64,000 nucleotides of DNA from Nocardia colli (lineage in GTDB: Bacteria > Actinomycetota > Actinomycetes > Mycobacteriales > Mycobacteriaceae), in the NCBI RefSeq assembly GCF_008704205.1, contig NZ_VXLC01000013.1:1-64000 (forward strand). The letters are read 5' to 3'. The translations under genes and the position numbers were made by a program. The notes below the pieces were generated by a model that was given only the letters and a program-made list of their open reading frames with translations, had not been told where the DNA came from and did not search any database. Each line of letters opens with the position of its first letter. Position 1 is the first letter of the stretch. Shown here piece by piece: positions 1-8,259 of this stretch.

Positions 1-99
1 TGCTGCCCCCTAGCCCCTCGAACGATTGATGCGGAGAGGCTATCGAACGCCACCGACAAGAACCAGCCTTCAATTCGATCTCGTGCCAGACTGGCGAAT

Positions 100-1389
100 G
101 TGACGGCACTGGACGCGGTTTCGATCATCACGACCAAGCGGGACGGCGGCGAGCTGTCGGATGCGCAGATCGACTGGGTGGTCGATGGATTCACCCGCGG
201 GGCGGTGGCGGACGAGCAGATGTCGGCGCTGGCGATGGCGATCGTGTGGCGGGGGATGACGCGGCGGGAGACGGCGCGGTGGACGGGGGCGATGATCGCG
301 TCGGGTAGCCGGCTGGACTTCACCGATCTGCCGCGACCGACCGTGGACAAGCATTCGACCGGCGGGGTGGGGGACAAGATCACGCTGCCGTTGGCGCCGC
401 TGGTCGCCGCCTGCGGCGCCGCGGTGCCGCAGCTGTCCGGGCGCGGACTCGGGCACACCGGCGGCACGCTGGACAAGCTCGAGGCCATTCCCGGGTGGCA
501 GGCGGATGTTTCGGTGCCGCGGATGCGCGAGATCCTCGCCGACCCCGCGATCGGCGCGGTGGTGTGCGCGGCGGGCGCCGATCTGGCGCCGGCCGACAAG
601 CGGCTCTACGCGCTGCGCGACGTCACCGGCACGGTCGAATCCATCCCGCTGATCGCCAGCTCGATCATGAGCAAGAAGATCGCCGAGGGCACCGCGGCGC
701 TGCTGCTCGATGTGAAGGTCGGCGCGGGCGCGTTCCTGAAGACCCTCGACGGCGCCCGCGAATTGGCCACGGCCATGGTCGAATTGGGCACCGACGCTGG
801 GGTGCGCACGGTGGCGCTGCTGACCGCGATGGACACCCCGCTCGGCCGCGCCGCGGGCAATGCCCTGGAGGTCGCCGAGTCGGTCGAGGTGCTGGCCGGT
901 GGTGGTCCCGCCGACATCGTGGAGCTCACCATCACGCTGGCGCGTGAGATGGTCGCCCTGGCTGGACTCGACATCGATCCCGCCGACGCGCTCGCCGACG
1001 GCCGGGCGATGGACCAGTGGCGCGCAATGATTCACGCGCAAGGCGGTGACCCGGACGCACCGCTGCCGACGGCGAAGCACACCGAGATCGTGCGGGCCGA
1101 GCGCGATGGCGTGCTGACCCGTCTCGATGCGATGAGTGTCGGCGTTGCTGCCTGGCGCCTCGGCGCGGGCCGGGCCCGGCAAGGCGATCCGGTCCAGGCC
1201 GGTGCCGGTATCGAAATGCACGCTAAGCCAGGTGATTCCGTGACCGCGGGCCAGCCACTGCTCACCTTGCACACTGACACCCCGGACGCGTTCGATGGCG
1301 CTCAGGCTGCATTGGCCGATGCTTTCACCATCGGCGACTTCACCGAAAAGCCCTCCACCCCATTGGTACTCGGCCGAATCGAAGCCTGA
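100..1389 (+). CDS. deoA: Thymidine phosphorylase
   Basis: Pyrimidine-nucleoside phosphorylase that splits thymidine or deoxyuridine with phosphate into the base and deoxyribose 1-phosphate, a cytoplasmic salvage step. The 429-residue length is normal for the family. The glycine-rich phosphate loop KHSTGGVGDK lies near residues 86-95 and the family signature SGRGLGHTGGTLDKLE near 113-128. The C-terminal alpha/beta domain (about 340-429) is complete. Translation starts at a GTG; the upstream 99 bases show no recognisable gene. Adenosine deaminase follows on the same strand after a gap of about 460 bases, the order of Rv3314c-Rv3313c in M. tuberculosis. Function is confident. Confidence 0.96.
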   Translation: MTALDAVSIITTKRDGGELSDAQIDWVVDGFTRGAVADEQMSALAMAIVWRGMTRRETARWTGAMIASGSRLDFTDLPRPTVDKHSTGGVGDKITLPLAPLVAACGAAVPQLSGRGLGHTGGTLDKLEAIPGWQADVSVPRMREILADPAIGAVVCAAGADLAPADKRLYALRDVTGTVESIPLIASSIMSKKIAEGTAALLLDVKVGAGAFLKTLDGARELATAMVELGTDAGVRTVALLTAMDTPLGRAAGNALEVAESVEVLAGGGPADIVELTITLAREMVALAGLDIDPADALADGRAMDQWRAMIHAQGGDPDAPLPTAKHTEIVRAERDGVLTRLDAMSVGVAAWRLGAGRARQGDPVQAGAGIEMHAKPGDSVTAGQPLLTLHTDTPDAFDGAQAALADAFTIGDFTEKPSTPLVLGRIEA

Positions 1390-1846
1390 ACTACCTGCTG
1401 GGAAGTCGAATCAGCTTGCCGCACAACGTCTGCGTAGCGATCAGCGACGGCTATGAATAGGCGACGCTGAGCACATCTCCAGCACCTAGGTCCGCAACCG
1501 TCGAGGTAACGAGGCGACGCGCGCGAATTGGTTTGGGGCGCACAGGATCGTCGACCGGTCGTGCGCGATCGGCAATGGTGCGTGCGGAATCGACGAGCCG
1601 TAGCTCTCGTTCGGCCATCGATGTGCACCTGCGGTTGCCTCAGAACAAACCTGGCGTATGCAGAACTGTGTGCTGATCGGCACGGCGATTTCGCACTGTG
1701 CGATGCCGCACAGATCTGCCGTTTGCGCCGGTCAGCGCAGTGCCCGGGTGTCCAGGTGTGGGCGGGCACAGGGTGACTCGGCAACGAGATGGTTGCCACT
1801 TCCGCACTCGGGTGCCGATCCAGCCCGGTGCGGCTACCGTCGTTAC
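1390..1846. other. Intergenic region deoA-add, no gene recognised
   Basis: About 457 bases with several short open frames on both strands, none of which has a recognisable product or a convincing ribosome binding site. The add promoter is expected here, but no clear element is seen. Confidence 0.5.
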
Positions 1847-2944
1847 ATGACTGGACCGACCGCATTGACCCTTGCCTCGATCCGACAGGCGCCAAAAGCG
1901 CTGCTGCACGACCACCTCGACGGTGGTCTACGGCCCGCGACGGTGCTGGAGCTGGCCGCCGAGTGCGGTTACGAGGACCTACCCGCCAACGACGAGGCGG
2001 CACTGGCCGCCTGGTTCCGGGACGCGGCCGACAGTGGATCGCTGGAACTGTATCTGGAGACCTTCGCGCACACCGTGGCCGTCATGCAGACGCCGGAGGG
2101 CCTGCGCCGGGTCGCCCGCGAATGCGCGGAAGACCTGTCCTTGGACGGCGTGGTGTACGCCGAGGTGCGTTTCGCCCCTGAACAGCATCTCGAACGCGGA
2201 CTCACCCTCGACGAAGTGGTCGAGCACACCCTGGAAGGTTTCCGGGAGGGCGAGGCCGCGGCCGCCGCGGCAGGCCGACCGATCGTGGTCACCTGCCTGC
2301 TTACCGCCATGCGGCACGCGGCCCGCTCGCGCGAGATCGCCGAGCTGACCGTGCGTTTCCGCGATCGCGGCGTCGGCGGCTTCGACATCGCCGGCGCGGA
2401 GGCCGGGTACCCGCCCAGCCGGCACCTGGACGCGTTCGAATACATGCGAGCCAATAGCGCGCACTTCACCATTCACGCGGGCGAGGCGTTCGGCCTGCCG
2501 TCGATCCACGAGGCGCTGGCCTTCTGCGGCTGCGACCGGCTCGGGCACGGCGTGCGGATCACCGACGACATCAGCGTGCCCGGCGCGATCGAGGACGCGC
2601 GCCTCGGGCTGGTCGCGAACTATGTGCGGGACATGCGAATTCCGCTGGAGCTGTGTCCGTCGTCGAATGTGCAGACCGGCGCGGTGCCCTCGCTGGACAA
2701 GCACCCGTTCGACCTGCTGGCCCGGCTGCGCTTCCGGGTCACGGTGAACACCGACAACCGGCTGATGAGCGACACCAGCATGAGCCAGGAAATGCTCAAG
2801 CTGGTCGATACGTTCGGCTACGGCTGGAGCGATCTGGAGCGCTTCACCATCAACGCGATGAAGTCGGCGTTCATCCCGTTCCCGGAGCGGCTGCGCATCA
2901 TCGACAACATCATCAAGCCCGGGTACGCGGTACTGCTCGGATAA
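1847..2944 (+). CDS. add: Adenosine deaminase
   Basis: Zinc hydrolase that deaminates adenosine and deoxyadenosine to inosine and deoxyinosine in purine salvage. The 365-residue product shows the amidohydrolase-type metal motif HDH (H21, H23), the TIHAGEA segment with the catalytic His and Glu, the LCPSSNVQTGAV segment and the VTVNTDNRLMSDT segment carrying the metal-binding Asp. The ATG at 1847 is chosen because the conserved part begins about 15 residues later; the frame is open further upstream but that part resembles nothing. It pairs with the phosphorylases in this window for nucleoside breakdown and salvage. Confidence 0.96.
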   Translation: MTGPTALTLASIRQAPKALLHDHLDGGLRPATVLELAAECGYEDLPANDEAALAAWFRDAADSGSLELYLETFAHTVAVMQTPEGLRRVARECAEDLSLDGVVYAEVRFAPEQHLERGLTLDEVVEHTLEGFREGEAAAAAAGRPIVVTCLLTAMRHAARSREIAELTVRFRDRGVGGFDIAGAEAGYPPSRHLDAFEYMRANSAHFTIHAGEAFGLPSIHEALAFCGCDRLGHGVRITDDISVPGAIEDARLGLVANYVRDMRIPLELCPSSNVQTGAVPSLDKHPFDLLARLRFRVTVNTDNRLMSDTSMSQEMLKLVDTFGYGWSDLERFTINAMKSAFIPFPERLRIIDNIIKPGYAVLLG

Positions 2945-3039
2945 CGAAGGAGCCGGCGCGACCGGTTCCCCGTGAGCCATGTCTCGTCCGCCGGACGGGG
3001 CGGAAGTCCCGGGGCGCCGGTTCGCTAGCGTGGCTGAGC

Positions 3040-3696
3040 ATGGCGACATTGCAGATCCCCAGTCGGTTCAACGGCCCGCCCAATTCGGGTAACGGCGGCT
3101 ACGTCGGCGGACTGCTCGCCGAGCGGCACGGGGACGCCGCCGTGACGGTGATCCTGCGCAGCCCGCCGCCGCTGGACACTCCGCTGGAGGTTCGGGAAGG
3201 TAGCCTCTACGACGGCGACACCTTGGTCGCGGAATCCCGGAGCGGCGAATTCGACCGGGACACACCGCAATCCGTGCCGTTCGCGACCGCGTCGGCCGCG
3301 GCGAGTTCCTACCAGAGCAACGAGATGTTCGCGTCCTGTTTCGTCTGCGGCACCGGCCGCGCCGACGGGCTGCGCATCGAGGCGGGCGCGGTTGGCGACG
3401 GCCGGGTGGCCGCACCGTGGATCCCCGACGATTCGCTCTCGCTCGGTCCGGCCGTGCTGTGGGCCGCGATGGACTGCCCCGGCGGCTGGTCGCTGCCCGA
3501 CATGTTCGACCGGCCCGCCCTGCTCGGCTCGATGACCGCCGCCGTGCACGACCTCCCCGAGGTCGGCGAACCGTGCGTGGTCATCGGCGAGAACCACGGC
3601 GAGCAAGGCCGCAAGTCGTTCTCGTCCACCGCCGTCTACGGTGCCGACGACCGTCTGCTCGGGCGAGCCGAGCAGATCTGGATTCGGCTGAAATAA
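3040..3696 (+). CDS. Hotdog-fold thioesterase-like protein
   Basis: A 218-residue cytoplasmic protein. The N-terminal part (FNGPPNSGNGGYVGGLLAE) and the internal segment FASCFVCGTGRADGLRI followed by an aspartate-containing helix (WAAMDCPGGWS) fit the double-hotdog acyl-CoA thioesterase-like proteins common in actinobacteria. The substrate cannot be told. It sits about 95 bases after add and ends four bases before the oppositely oriented next gene. The ATG start is set by the conserved PSRFNGPPNSGNGGY opening. Confidence 0.75.
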   Translation: MATLQIPSRFNGPPNSGNGGYVGGLLAERHGDAAVTVILRSPPPLDTPLEVREGSLYDGDTLVAESRSGEFDRDTPQSVPFATASAAASSYQSNEMFASCFVCGTGRADGLRIEAGAVGDGRVAAPWIPDDSLSLGPAVLWAAMDCPGGWSLPDMFDRPALLGSMTAAVHDLPEVGEPCVVIGENHGEQGRKSFSSTAVYGADDRLLGRAEQIWIRLK

Positions 3697-3700
3697 CCGC

Positions 3701-4951
3701 TTACTGCTGGTTGAGCCGGGCCTCGAAGTTGCGCTCGAGGTCCCGCCAGGACTGGGCCTCCGCGGTGAACGGCGGGTTCGGGGCCATCCGGCTCGGGTCC
3801 GGGTTGAGCAGGTACGAGACGTACCAGCCGAGCGGATTCGATTGGGCCAGGGCCTGTTCCACGGTGTCGTCGCCGGCGTAGTCGGACGCGTCGGTGAACA
3901 GTTCGACCGCCAGATCGAGCTGTTCGATGTCGACCGCCTCCGGGCCTTCGGACAGGTCGTCGGCGAGACCCGGCAGCACGTAGACGTTCTCGTCGGTGAC
4001 CTCGACCTCGAGCGAACCGTCCACCGCGGCGGTCTGCACGTCGGCGAAGGTGCTCACCCGGGACAGGTCGTGTTCGTGGTCGTCGGCCAGGTACCTGGCC
4101 AGGGCGCGCTCCGAGGTGAACACCGTGATGGTGTTGTCCGTGCCGAGGAAGATCGGCTCGTCGTCGAGGTAGCAGCGCAGGGTGAAGTAGGTGCCGTCCG
4201 AGGCGATGATCTTGACCGGGTCGATGCCGACCTCGTGCCAGAACGACTCGTCCTCTTCGTCTTCGTCCTCGTCGTCCGCGTCGAGGTCGACGGGCTCGAA
4301 CTCGTCCTCCTCGTTGTCCGCGGCGTCGTCGGCGTCGACCACGTTCTCCTCGGCGGCCAGCAGCTCCGCCTCGGCGACGGCGACGGCTTCCGCGTCGACC
4401 TCGGGGGTGTGCACGACGGAGTCGATGGCGTCCAGGACGTCGTCCCAGCCCTTGGCGATGGCGGCGCCGATCTGGTCCCAGAGTTCCTCGCCGTCGCGGC
4501 CGATGAACGCGTTGATCCCGCCGGGCAGCGCGCCGAGCACCGGATGCGACCCGAAGAACTTGGTCACCGTCTCCAGCTCGCACACCTCGCCGATGTTGCG
4601 CACCATGCCGAGGGTGTCTTCCAGCTCGGCGATGGCGTCCACATCGGGCTCGCCCGCGGCCAGCTCCGGCACCGCGACCAGATCGAAGGAGAAGTTCTCC
4701 TCCGGCTCCAGTTCGACCGCCGACAGCCCGGCGACGACCTTCCATGCCGGATGCTCGACGAGGTCGTTGTCGGAATTGGTCCGGATGAACGCGGCCAGCT
4801 CAGCAACGGTCTCGAAACCGTAGAGGGAGTCCTCGTGTCCGAGGAACGCCTCCCACTCGTCGTCACCGTCTCGCCAGCGCGGTGCCCACAGGGTGACGAG
4901 ATCGCCGTCGGTCAGGCCGAGCTCGATCGGGACGATGTCTCCAGAAGCCAT
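3701..4951 (-). CDS. Conserved acidic actinobacterial protein
   Basis: A 416-residue protein of unknown function. It begins MASGDIVPIELGLTDGDLVTLWAPRWR, which resembles mycobacterial homologues encoded beside add and upp (I believe the Rv3311 type). The middle (about residues 200-245) is a very acidic, probably disordered linker rich in Asp and Glu, between two folded parts. No signal peptide or membrane segment is visible. The ATG is followed at once by the conserved N-terminus, so the start is good. Its place next to nucleoside genes looks like conserved synteny and gives no functional clue. Confidence 0.8.
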   Translation of the reverse strand: MASGDIVPIELGLTDGDLVTLWAPRWRDGDDEWEAFLGHEDSLYGFETVAELAAFIRTNSDNDLVEHPAWKVVAGLSAVELEPEENFSFDLVAVPELAAGEPDVDAIAELEDTLGMVRNIGEVCELETVTKFFGSHPVLGALPGGINAFIGRDGEELWDQIGAAIAKGWDDVLDAIDSVVHTPEVDAEAVAVAEAELLAAEENVVDADDAADNEEDEFEPVDLDADDEDEDEEDESFWHEVGIDPVKIIASDGTYFTLRCYLDDEPIFLGTDNTITVFTSERALARYLADDHEHDLSRVSTFADVQTAAVDGSLEVEVTDENVYVLPGLADDLSEGPEAVDIEQLDLAVELFTDASDYAGDDTVEQALAQSNPLGWYVSYLLNPDPSRMAPNPPFTAEAQSWRDLERNFEARLNQQ

Positions 4952-4977
4952 GAGCGGAAGCCTATCGACCTTCCGCG

Positions 4978-5325
4978 TCAGGCACTATCCGGCCCGCCCC
5001 CAATCGTTCCTTTGGCGTCGTCCGCCCCGGGAACGAATGACTCGTTCAGTGTCGCAACGACCTTCGAGCGCTGGTTGCCCGCGTCCTCCGCGGCCTGCCT
5101 GCACGCCCAGACGATCAGCTGTCCGACCTCGGCCGGTGCCAGCGAGGTGACGGTCTCCGCGAGGCTCAGCGCGACCAGTGCGCCGTCGCTGTCCACCTCG
5201 ACGGTGACCGAGCCGTCCTCGGTGGTGTGGCGTCCGCGCACCTGCTTGAGGCCGTACAGCGCGGCCTCGAGCGCCTCCAGCTTCTGCGTCGCATTGGCGA
5301 CGAGAGCATCCATCTCCGCACTCAT
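4978..5325 (-). CDS. YbaB/EbfC-like protein
   Basis: A 115-residue protein with the layout of the YbaB/EbfC nucleoid-associated family: an N-terminal amphipathic helix (about 1-30, MDALVANATQKLEALEAALY), a central beta sheet (GSVTVEVDSDGALVALSL) and a C-terminal helix. Variants of this family are encoded beside ESX loci in mycolic-acid bacteria (EspL type). Here it is the last of four minus-strand genes with an EspC-like protein and a cell-wall hydrolase, which suggests a type VII secretion related role rather than general chromosome organisation. The role is inferred from context. Confidence 0.72.
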   Translation of the reverse strand: MSAEMDALVANATQKLEALEAALYGLKQVRGRHTTEDGSVTVEVDSDGALVALSLAETVTSLAPAEVGQLIVWACRQAAEDAGNQRSKVVATLNESFVPGADDAKGTIGGGPDSA

Positions 5326-5401
5326 GCCTGCGCCTCGCTGACGCTCGGCTCCGGCATGAGTGCGGGGGCAGCTGTGCTCATTGTTCGCTCGCTCCGCTCG
5401 C

Positions 5402-5752
5402 TCATACTGGCCTCATCCAGGTCGTAGGTCCGGTGTCCGCGTCGTCGATGCGGTCCAGCTCGTCCACCGCGGCCTGGCGGGTGGGCAGGCCGAGCCGGTC
5501 CAGGATGTCGGCGGGCATGCCCGCCTCGGCCAGCAGCTCGCGCCGGCGCGCCTTGGCGGCGACGGTGGAGCGCTTGGTCAGGCGCAGGATCTCGTTGGCG
5601 AGACTCTGTGCGCCGTAACGGTATTCGCTGCGCTCGAACTTGATTTCTACCGGCATGCCCTGATCCGTGGCGCGCACCGAGATGGTGCCCGACCGGTTCG
5701 TGCTGCCCGCGACCGTGACGTTGGGAACCGTCGGTTGCTGCGGGTTCGTCAT
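5402..5752 (-). CDS. Small protein, possibly EspD-like
   Basis: A 116-residue protein of uncertain function. The central pattern (variable N-terminus, a short beta region GTISVRATDQGMPVEIKF, then a helix with QSLANEILRLTKRSTVAAKARRR) recalls ESX-1 accessory proteins of the EspD/EspH kind, where a similar beta-strand plus LA-x-EIL helix occurs. This is a motif impression only. It overlaps the stop of the upstream NlpC/P60 gene by four bases, so the two are probably translationally coupled. No signal peptide or membrane segment is seen. Confidence 0.65.
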   Translation of the reverse strand: MTNPQQPTVPNVTVAGSTNRSGTISVRATDQGMPVEIKFERSEYRYGAQSLANEILRLTKRSTVAAKARRRELLAEAGMPADILDRLGLPTRQAAVDELDRIDDADTGPTTWMRPV

Positions 5753-6882
5753 GACGTCGGCCTATAAAAGCCGTGGAAGCCCATCCCTGAGTTCTCCGTT
5801 CGAATCGAGCTGATCTGGACCGGGTCGCCGGCCTCGACGAATTGTCCGTTGCCGATCACCATGGCGACATGGCCGTCCCAGATGGCCAGATCGCCGGGCA
5901 TGAGGTCGCCGGGGGAGACCGAGGTGCCGGTGGCCTGATCGGCGGCCAGGCGGGGCAGGTCGACGCCCGCCTCGCCGTAGGCGTATTTGGTCAGGCCGCT
6001 GCAATCCAGGCCGGCGCCGGGGGTGTTGCCGCCCCACACGTACGGGGTGCCGACCGCGCTGATCGCCGAGCGGACCGCGGTGGCCGCCTTCTCGTTCGGC
6101 GCCTCCACCGTGCTGCCGTCGGGCAGGGTGATCTTCACGCCCTTGCCGTCGCTCGGCATGCCGGACGAACCGGTGTCGATCTTGGGGCTGCTCGGCGAAC
6201 TCGGGGTGCCGGAGGTGGTTTTCGACGAGGTGGTCGTCGAGGACGGGATCGCCGACATCGCGGTGCTCATCAGGCTGCTGGCCATCGAACCGGCGCCGCT
6301 GAGCGCGCTGGTCGCGGTCGAGGCGAGCTGCTGGACACCGGCCGTGGTGGTGGCGGGGGTGCCGGCCAGCGAGGTGGTGGGCGGCGCCGGGGTGAGATCG
6401 GTCATGGAGGCGGTGTGCGTGCCGAGTTCGTTCTGCACCCGGCCGACCACGTTGAGCGCCTGGCCGAGGTGGTCGATCGCGGAACCGACGATCATCGTCA
6501 GCCCGGCCGGGGTGGCCAGCGCGGGGCCCGCGCTCGCCGCGGTGTTCACGAACGACTGGGCGATGCCGGCCAGATCCTTCTGGCCCGATTCGACCTCGGC
6601 CGCGGCCTGGTTCACCACGGTAGCCATGTCGTTGCCACGGTCGGAGATGGTGGCCGCGGAGGTCTGCACCCGCAGCGCCTTCGCGGTCGCCGCGTCGGCG
6701 GCCTGGCCGTCCCACGCGGTGTTCATGCTGTTGATGCCGTCGCGACCCAGCTGGTGGATCTGGTCGACGGCGGTCGACGTGCTGCGCAGCGCGTCGGACG
6801 GGCCGCCGGTCGGCAGCACGCCGGAGCCGAAGCTCTCGAGCAGGTCGAAGATCGGCTGGGCCAGCGCGTTCAGATCGATCAC
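5749..6882 (-). CDS. NlpC/P60 cell-wall hydrolase with ESX-like N-terminus
   Basis: A 377-residue protein. Residues 1-150 are helical and Ala-rich with a WDG segment (MNTAWDGQAAD) like WXG100-type secretion domains. Residues about 170-255 are a Ser/Thr/Pro-rich linker. Residues about 265-377 are an NlpC/P60 endopeptidase with catalytic Cys in GLDCSGLTKYAYG and His in IWDGHVAMVIGNG. There is no Sec or Tat signal, so export through a type VII system is the likely route (inference). It would cut peptide stems of peptidoglycan. The EspC-like gene lies just upstream (4-base gap) and the next gene overlaps its stop. Confidence 0.88.
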   Translation of the reverse strand: MIDLNALAQPIFDLLESFGSGVLPTGGPSDALRSTSTAVDQIHQLGRDGINSMNTAWDGQAADAATAKALRVQTSAATISDRGNDMATVVNQAAAEVESGQKDLAGIAQSFVNTAASAGPALATPAGLTMIVGSAIDHLGQALNVVGRVQNELGTHTASMTDLTPAPPTTSLAGTPATTTAGVQQLASTATSALSGAGSMASSLMSTAMSAIPSSTTTSSKTTSGTPSSPSSPKIDTGSSGMPSDGKGVKITLPDGSTVEAPNEKAATAVRSAISAVGTPYVWGGNTPGAGLDCSGLTKYAYGEAGVDLPRLAADQATGTSVSPGDLMPGDLAIWDGHVAMVIGNGQFVEAGDPVQISSIRTENSGMGFHGFYRPTS

Positions 6883-6886
6883 CGGC

Positions 6887-7252
6887 TCACCCGTTCAATT
6901 CGGTGGCCACGCTCTGCAGCGATCCGGCATGGTTCAGGTCGGTCTCGGTGAGCACCGTGGCCGCGCCGGTGGTGGCGACTCCCATGCTGGTGAGCACCGC
7001 CGACAGCTGACCGATCGAGGCGACGTGCCCCGCGTGCGCGGCGGCGTAGGCGGCCATGAAATCGCCGCCGATCAACCCCATGATCGGGCCGAGCAGCGCC
7101 GGTTCCGCCGCGACCGCGCTGGCCCCGGCCGTAGCCATTTCCCCGGCCATCACATGGGCGGTCGCGCCATAGGCTGCGATGCCCTCGGTGTCCGCCGACA
7201 TCTTCCGCATCAGAGCTTCCCCCATCTGTTGTTCCCAGGCAGAGTACGTCAT
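6887..7252 (-). CDS. EspC-like type VII secretion target (DUF2580)
   Basis: A 121-residue helical protein without a signal peptide, rich in Ala and Gly. The layout (YGATAHVMAGEMATAGA, then a short turn and a second helix with GHVASIGQLSAVLTSMG) matches the EspC / DUF2580 family, small ESX-1 secreted proteins. It is first in a four-gene minus-strand set with a putative exported NlpC/P60 hydrolase, so the two may be co-secreted partners. No ESX core gene (EccC, EccD, MycP) is in this window, so the machine would be encoded elsewhere. Confidence 0.78.
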   Translation of the reverse strand: MTYSAWEQQMGEALMRKMSADTEGIAAYGATAHVMAGEMATAGASAVAAEPALLGPIMGLIGGDFMAAYAAAHAGHVASIGQLSAVLTSMGVATTGAATVLTETDLNHAGSLQSVATELNG

Positions 7253-7358
7253 TCACTTGGTTCGACGCGCCCTCTTCCCGTTCGGTTCCCACCGATGCGA
7301 AAAAACTTTCGGGTGGAGCCTGGGCGGTGGGTCCGCTGGTCACTTTATCGTTCCCTTT

Positions 7359-7982
7359 ATGCGTACTCACACCGTGGACCATCCGCTCGCCGCCGCCCTG
7401 TTGACCACGATGCGAGACGAGCGGACCGACAATTCCGCCTTCCGCTCGGCACTGCGCGACCTCACCCGGATCCTCATCTACGAAGCGTTGCGCGCGGCGC
7501 CGGTCGAGCACTTCGAGATCACCACCCCGGTGCAGGCGACCCAGGGCATCCGGCTGGCGCAGCCGCCGCTGCTGGTGCCGGTGCTGCGGGCCGGCCTCGG
7601 CATGCTCGACGTGGCCGCCGAGCTGATCCCCGACGCCCGGATCGGCTTCGTCGGCATCGCCCGCGACGAGGAATCCCACCAGCCGGTCCCGTACATGGAA
7701 TCGCTGCCCGCCGACCTGGCCGGGCTGCCCGTCTACGTGCTCGACCCGATGCTGGCCACCGGCGGCTCGATGCTGCACACCCTCGAACTCCTGATCGCCC
7801 GCGGTGCCACCGACATCACTGCGGTCTGCGTCGTCGCGGCTCCGGAAGGCGTTGCCGCACTGACTGATTCAGGGCATCCGGTAAACCTCGTCACCGCCGC
7901 CGTCGACACCGGCCTGAACGAGAACGCCTACATCGTCCCCGGCCTCGGCGACGCGGGCGACCGCCAGTTCGGCCCGCGCTAG
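7359..7982 (+). CDS. upp: Uracil phosphoribosyltransferase
   Basis: Converts uracil and PRPP to UMP in pyrimidine salvage. The 207-residue length is standard. The PRPP-binding loop is seen as LDPMLATGGS near residues 128-137, and the uracil-binding C-terminus as NENAYIVPGLGDAGDRQFG. The ATG at 7359 is chosen because MRTHTVDHPLAAALLTTMRD is the usual family start. The gene lies divergent from the EspC-like gene and works with deoA, add and the purine phosphorylase of this window. Confidence 0.96.
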   Translation: MRTHTVDHPLAAALLTTMRDERTDNSAFRSALRDLTRILIYEALRAAPVEHFEITTPVQATQGIRLAQPPLLVPVLRAGLGMLDVAAELIPDARIGFVGIARDEESHQPVPYMESLPADLAGLPVYVLDPMLATGGSMLHTLELLIARGATDITAVCVVAAPEGVAALTDSGHPVNLVTAAVDTGLNENAYIVPGLGDAGDRQFGPR

Positions 7983-8013
7983 CCTGCGATGGGACCGGCT
8001 CCCGCCGGCGCTG

Positions 8014-8241
8014 TCACCCGTCCTTCGTGCGGGTGAACAGCTCCAGGTGGGAGCACTCCTCGCAGCGGTAGGCGTCGACCAGCCAGTGGGTGCGGCCGGT
8101 TCGTTTGGCGCCCCAGAAGCCGATTTCCAGCGGCCCCTCGACCCAGCGGGCATGGCCGCGGGAACTGTCGCCGGAGTCCTCGATATAGCCGGGCAACAGG
8201 CCCTCGCTGCCGCAGTGGGTACAGTGCATCGCCGTCATCAT
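8014..8241 (-). CDS. Small zinc-ribbon protein
   Basis: A 75-residue protein with two CxxC pairs: HCTHCG near residues 7-10 and YRCEECS near 59-62, the spacing of a zinc ribbon. Between them is a Trp- and Gly-containing stretch (WVEGPLEIGFWGAKRTGR). It resembles the DUF6487-type single zinc-ribbon proteins. No function is known to me. It ends convergently with upp and is encoded downstream of the phosphohexomutase. Confidence 0.75.
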   Translation of the reverse strand: MMTAMHCTHCGSEGLLPGYIEDSGDSSRGHARWVEGPLEIGFWGAKRTGRTHWLVDAYRCEECSHLELFTRTKDG

Positions 8242-8259
8242 CTGATGATGCCTGGCTGT

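Noticed and set aside
1..99. Possible 3' end of an upstream gene (cytidine deaminase by synteny)
   Set aside because: No frame in the 99 bases reads like the end of a cytidine deaminase; not annotated.
3842..5341. Plus-strand open frame of 499 codons
   Set aside because: Antisense to the acidic protein gene; its Val/Gly/Asp-rich sequence mirrors the Asp/Glu codons of the real gene.
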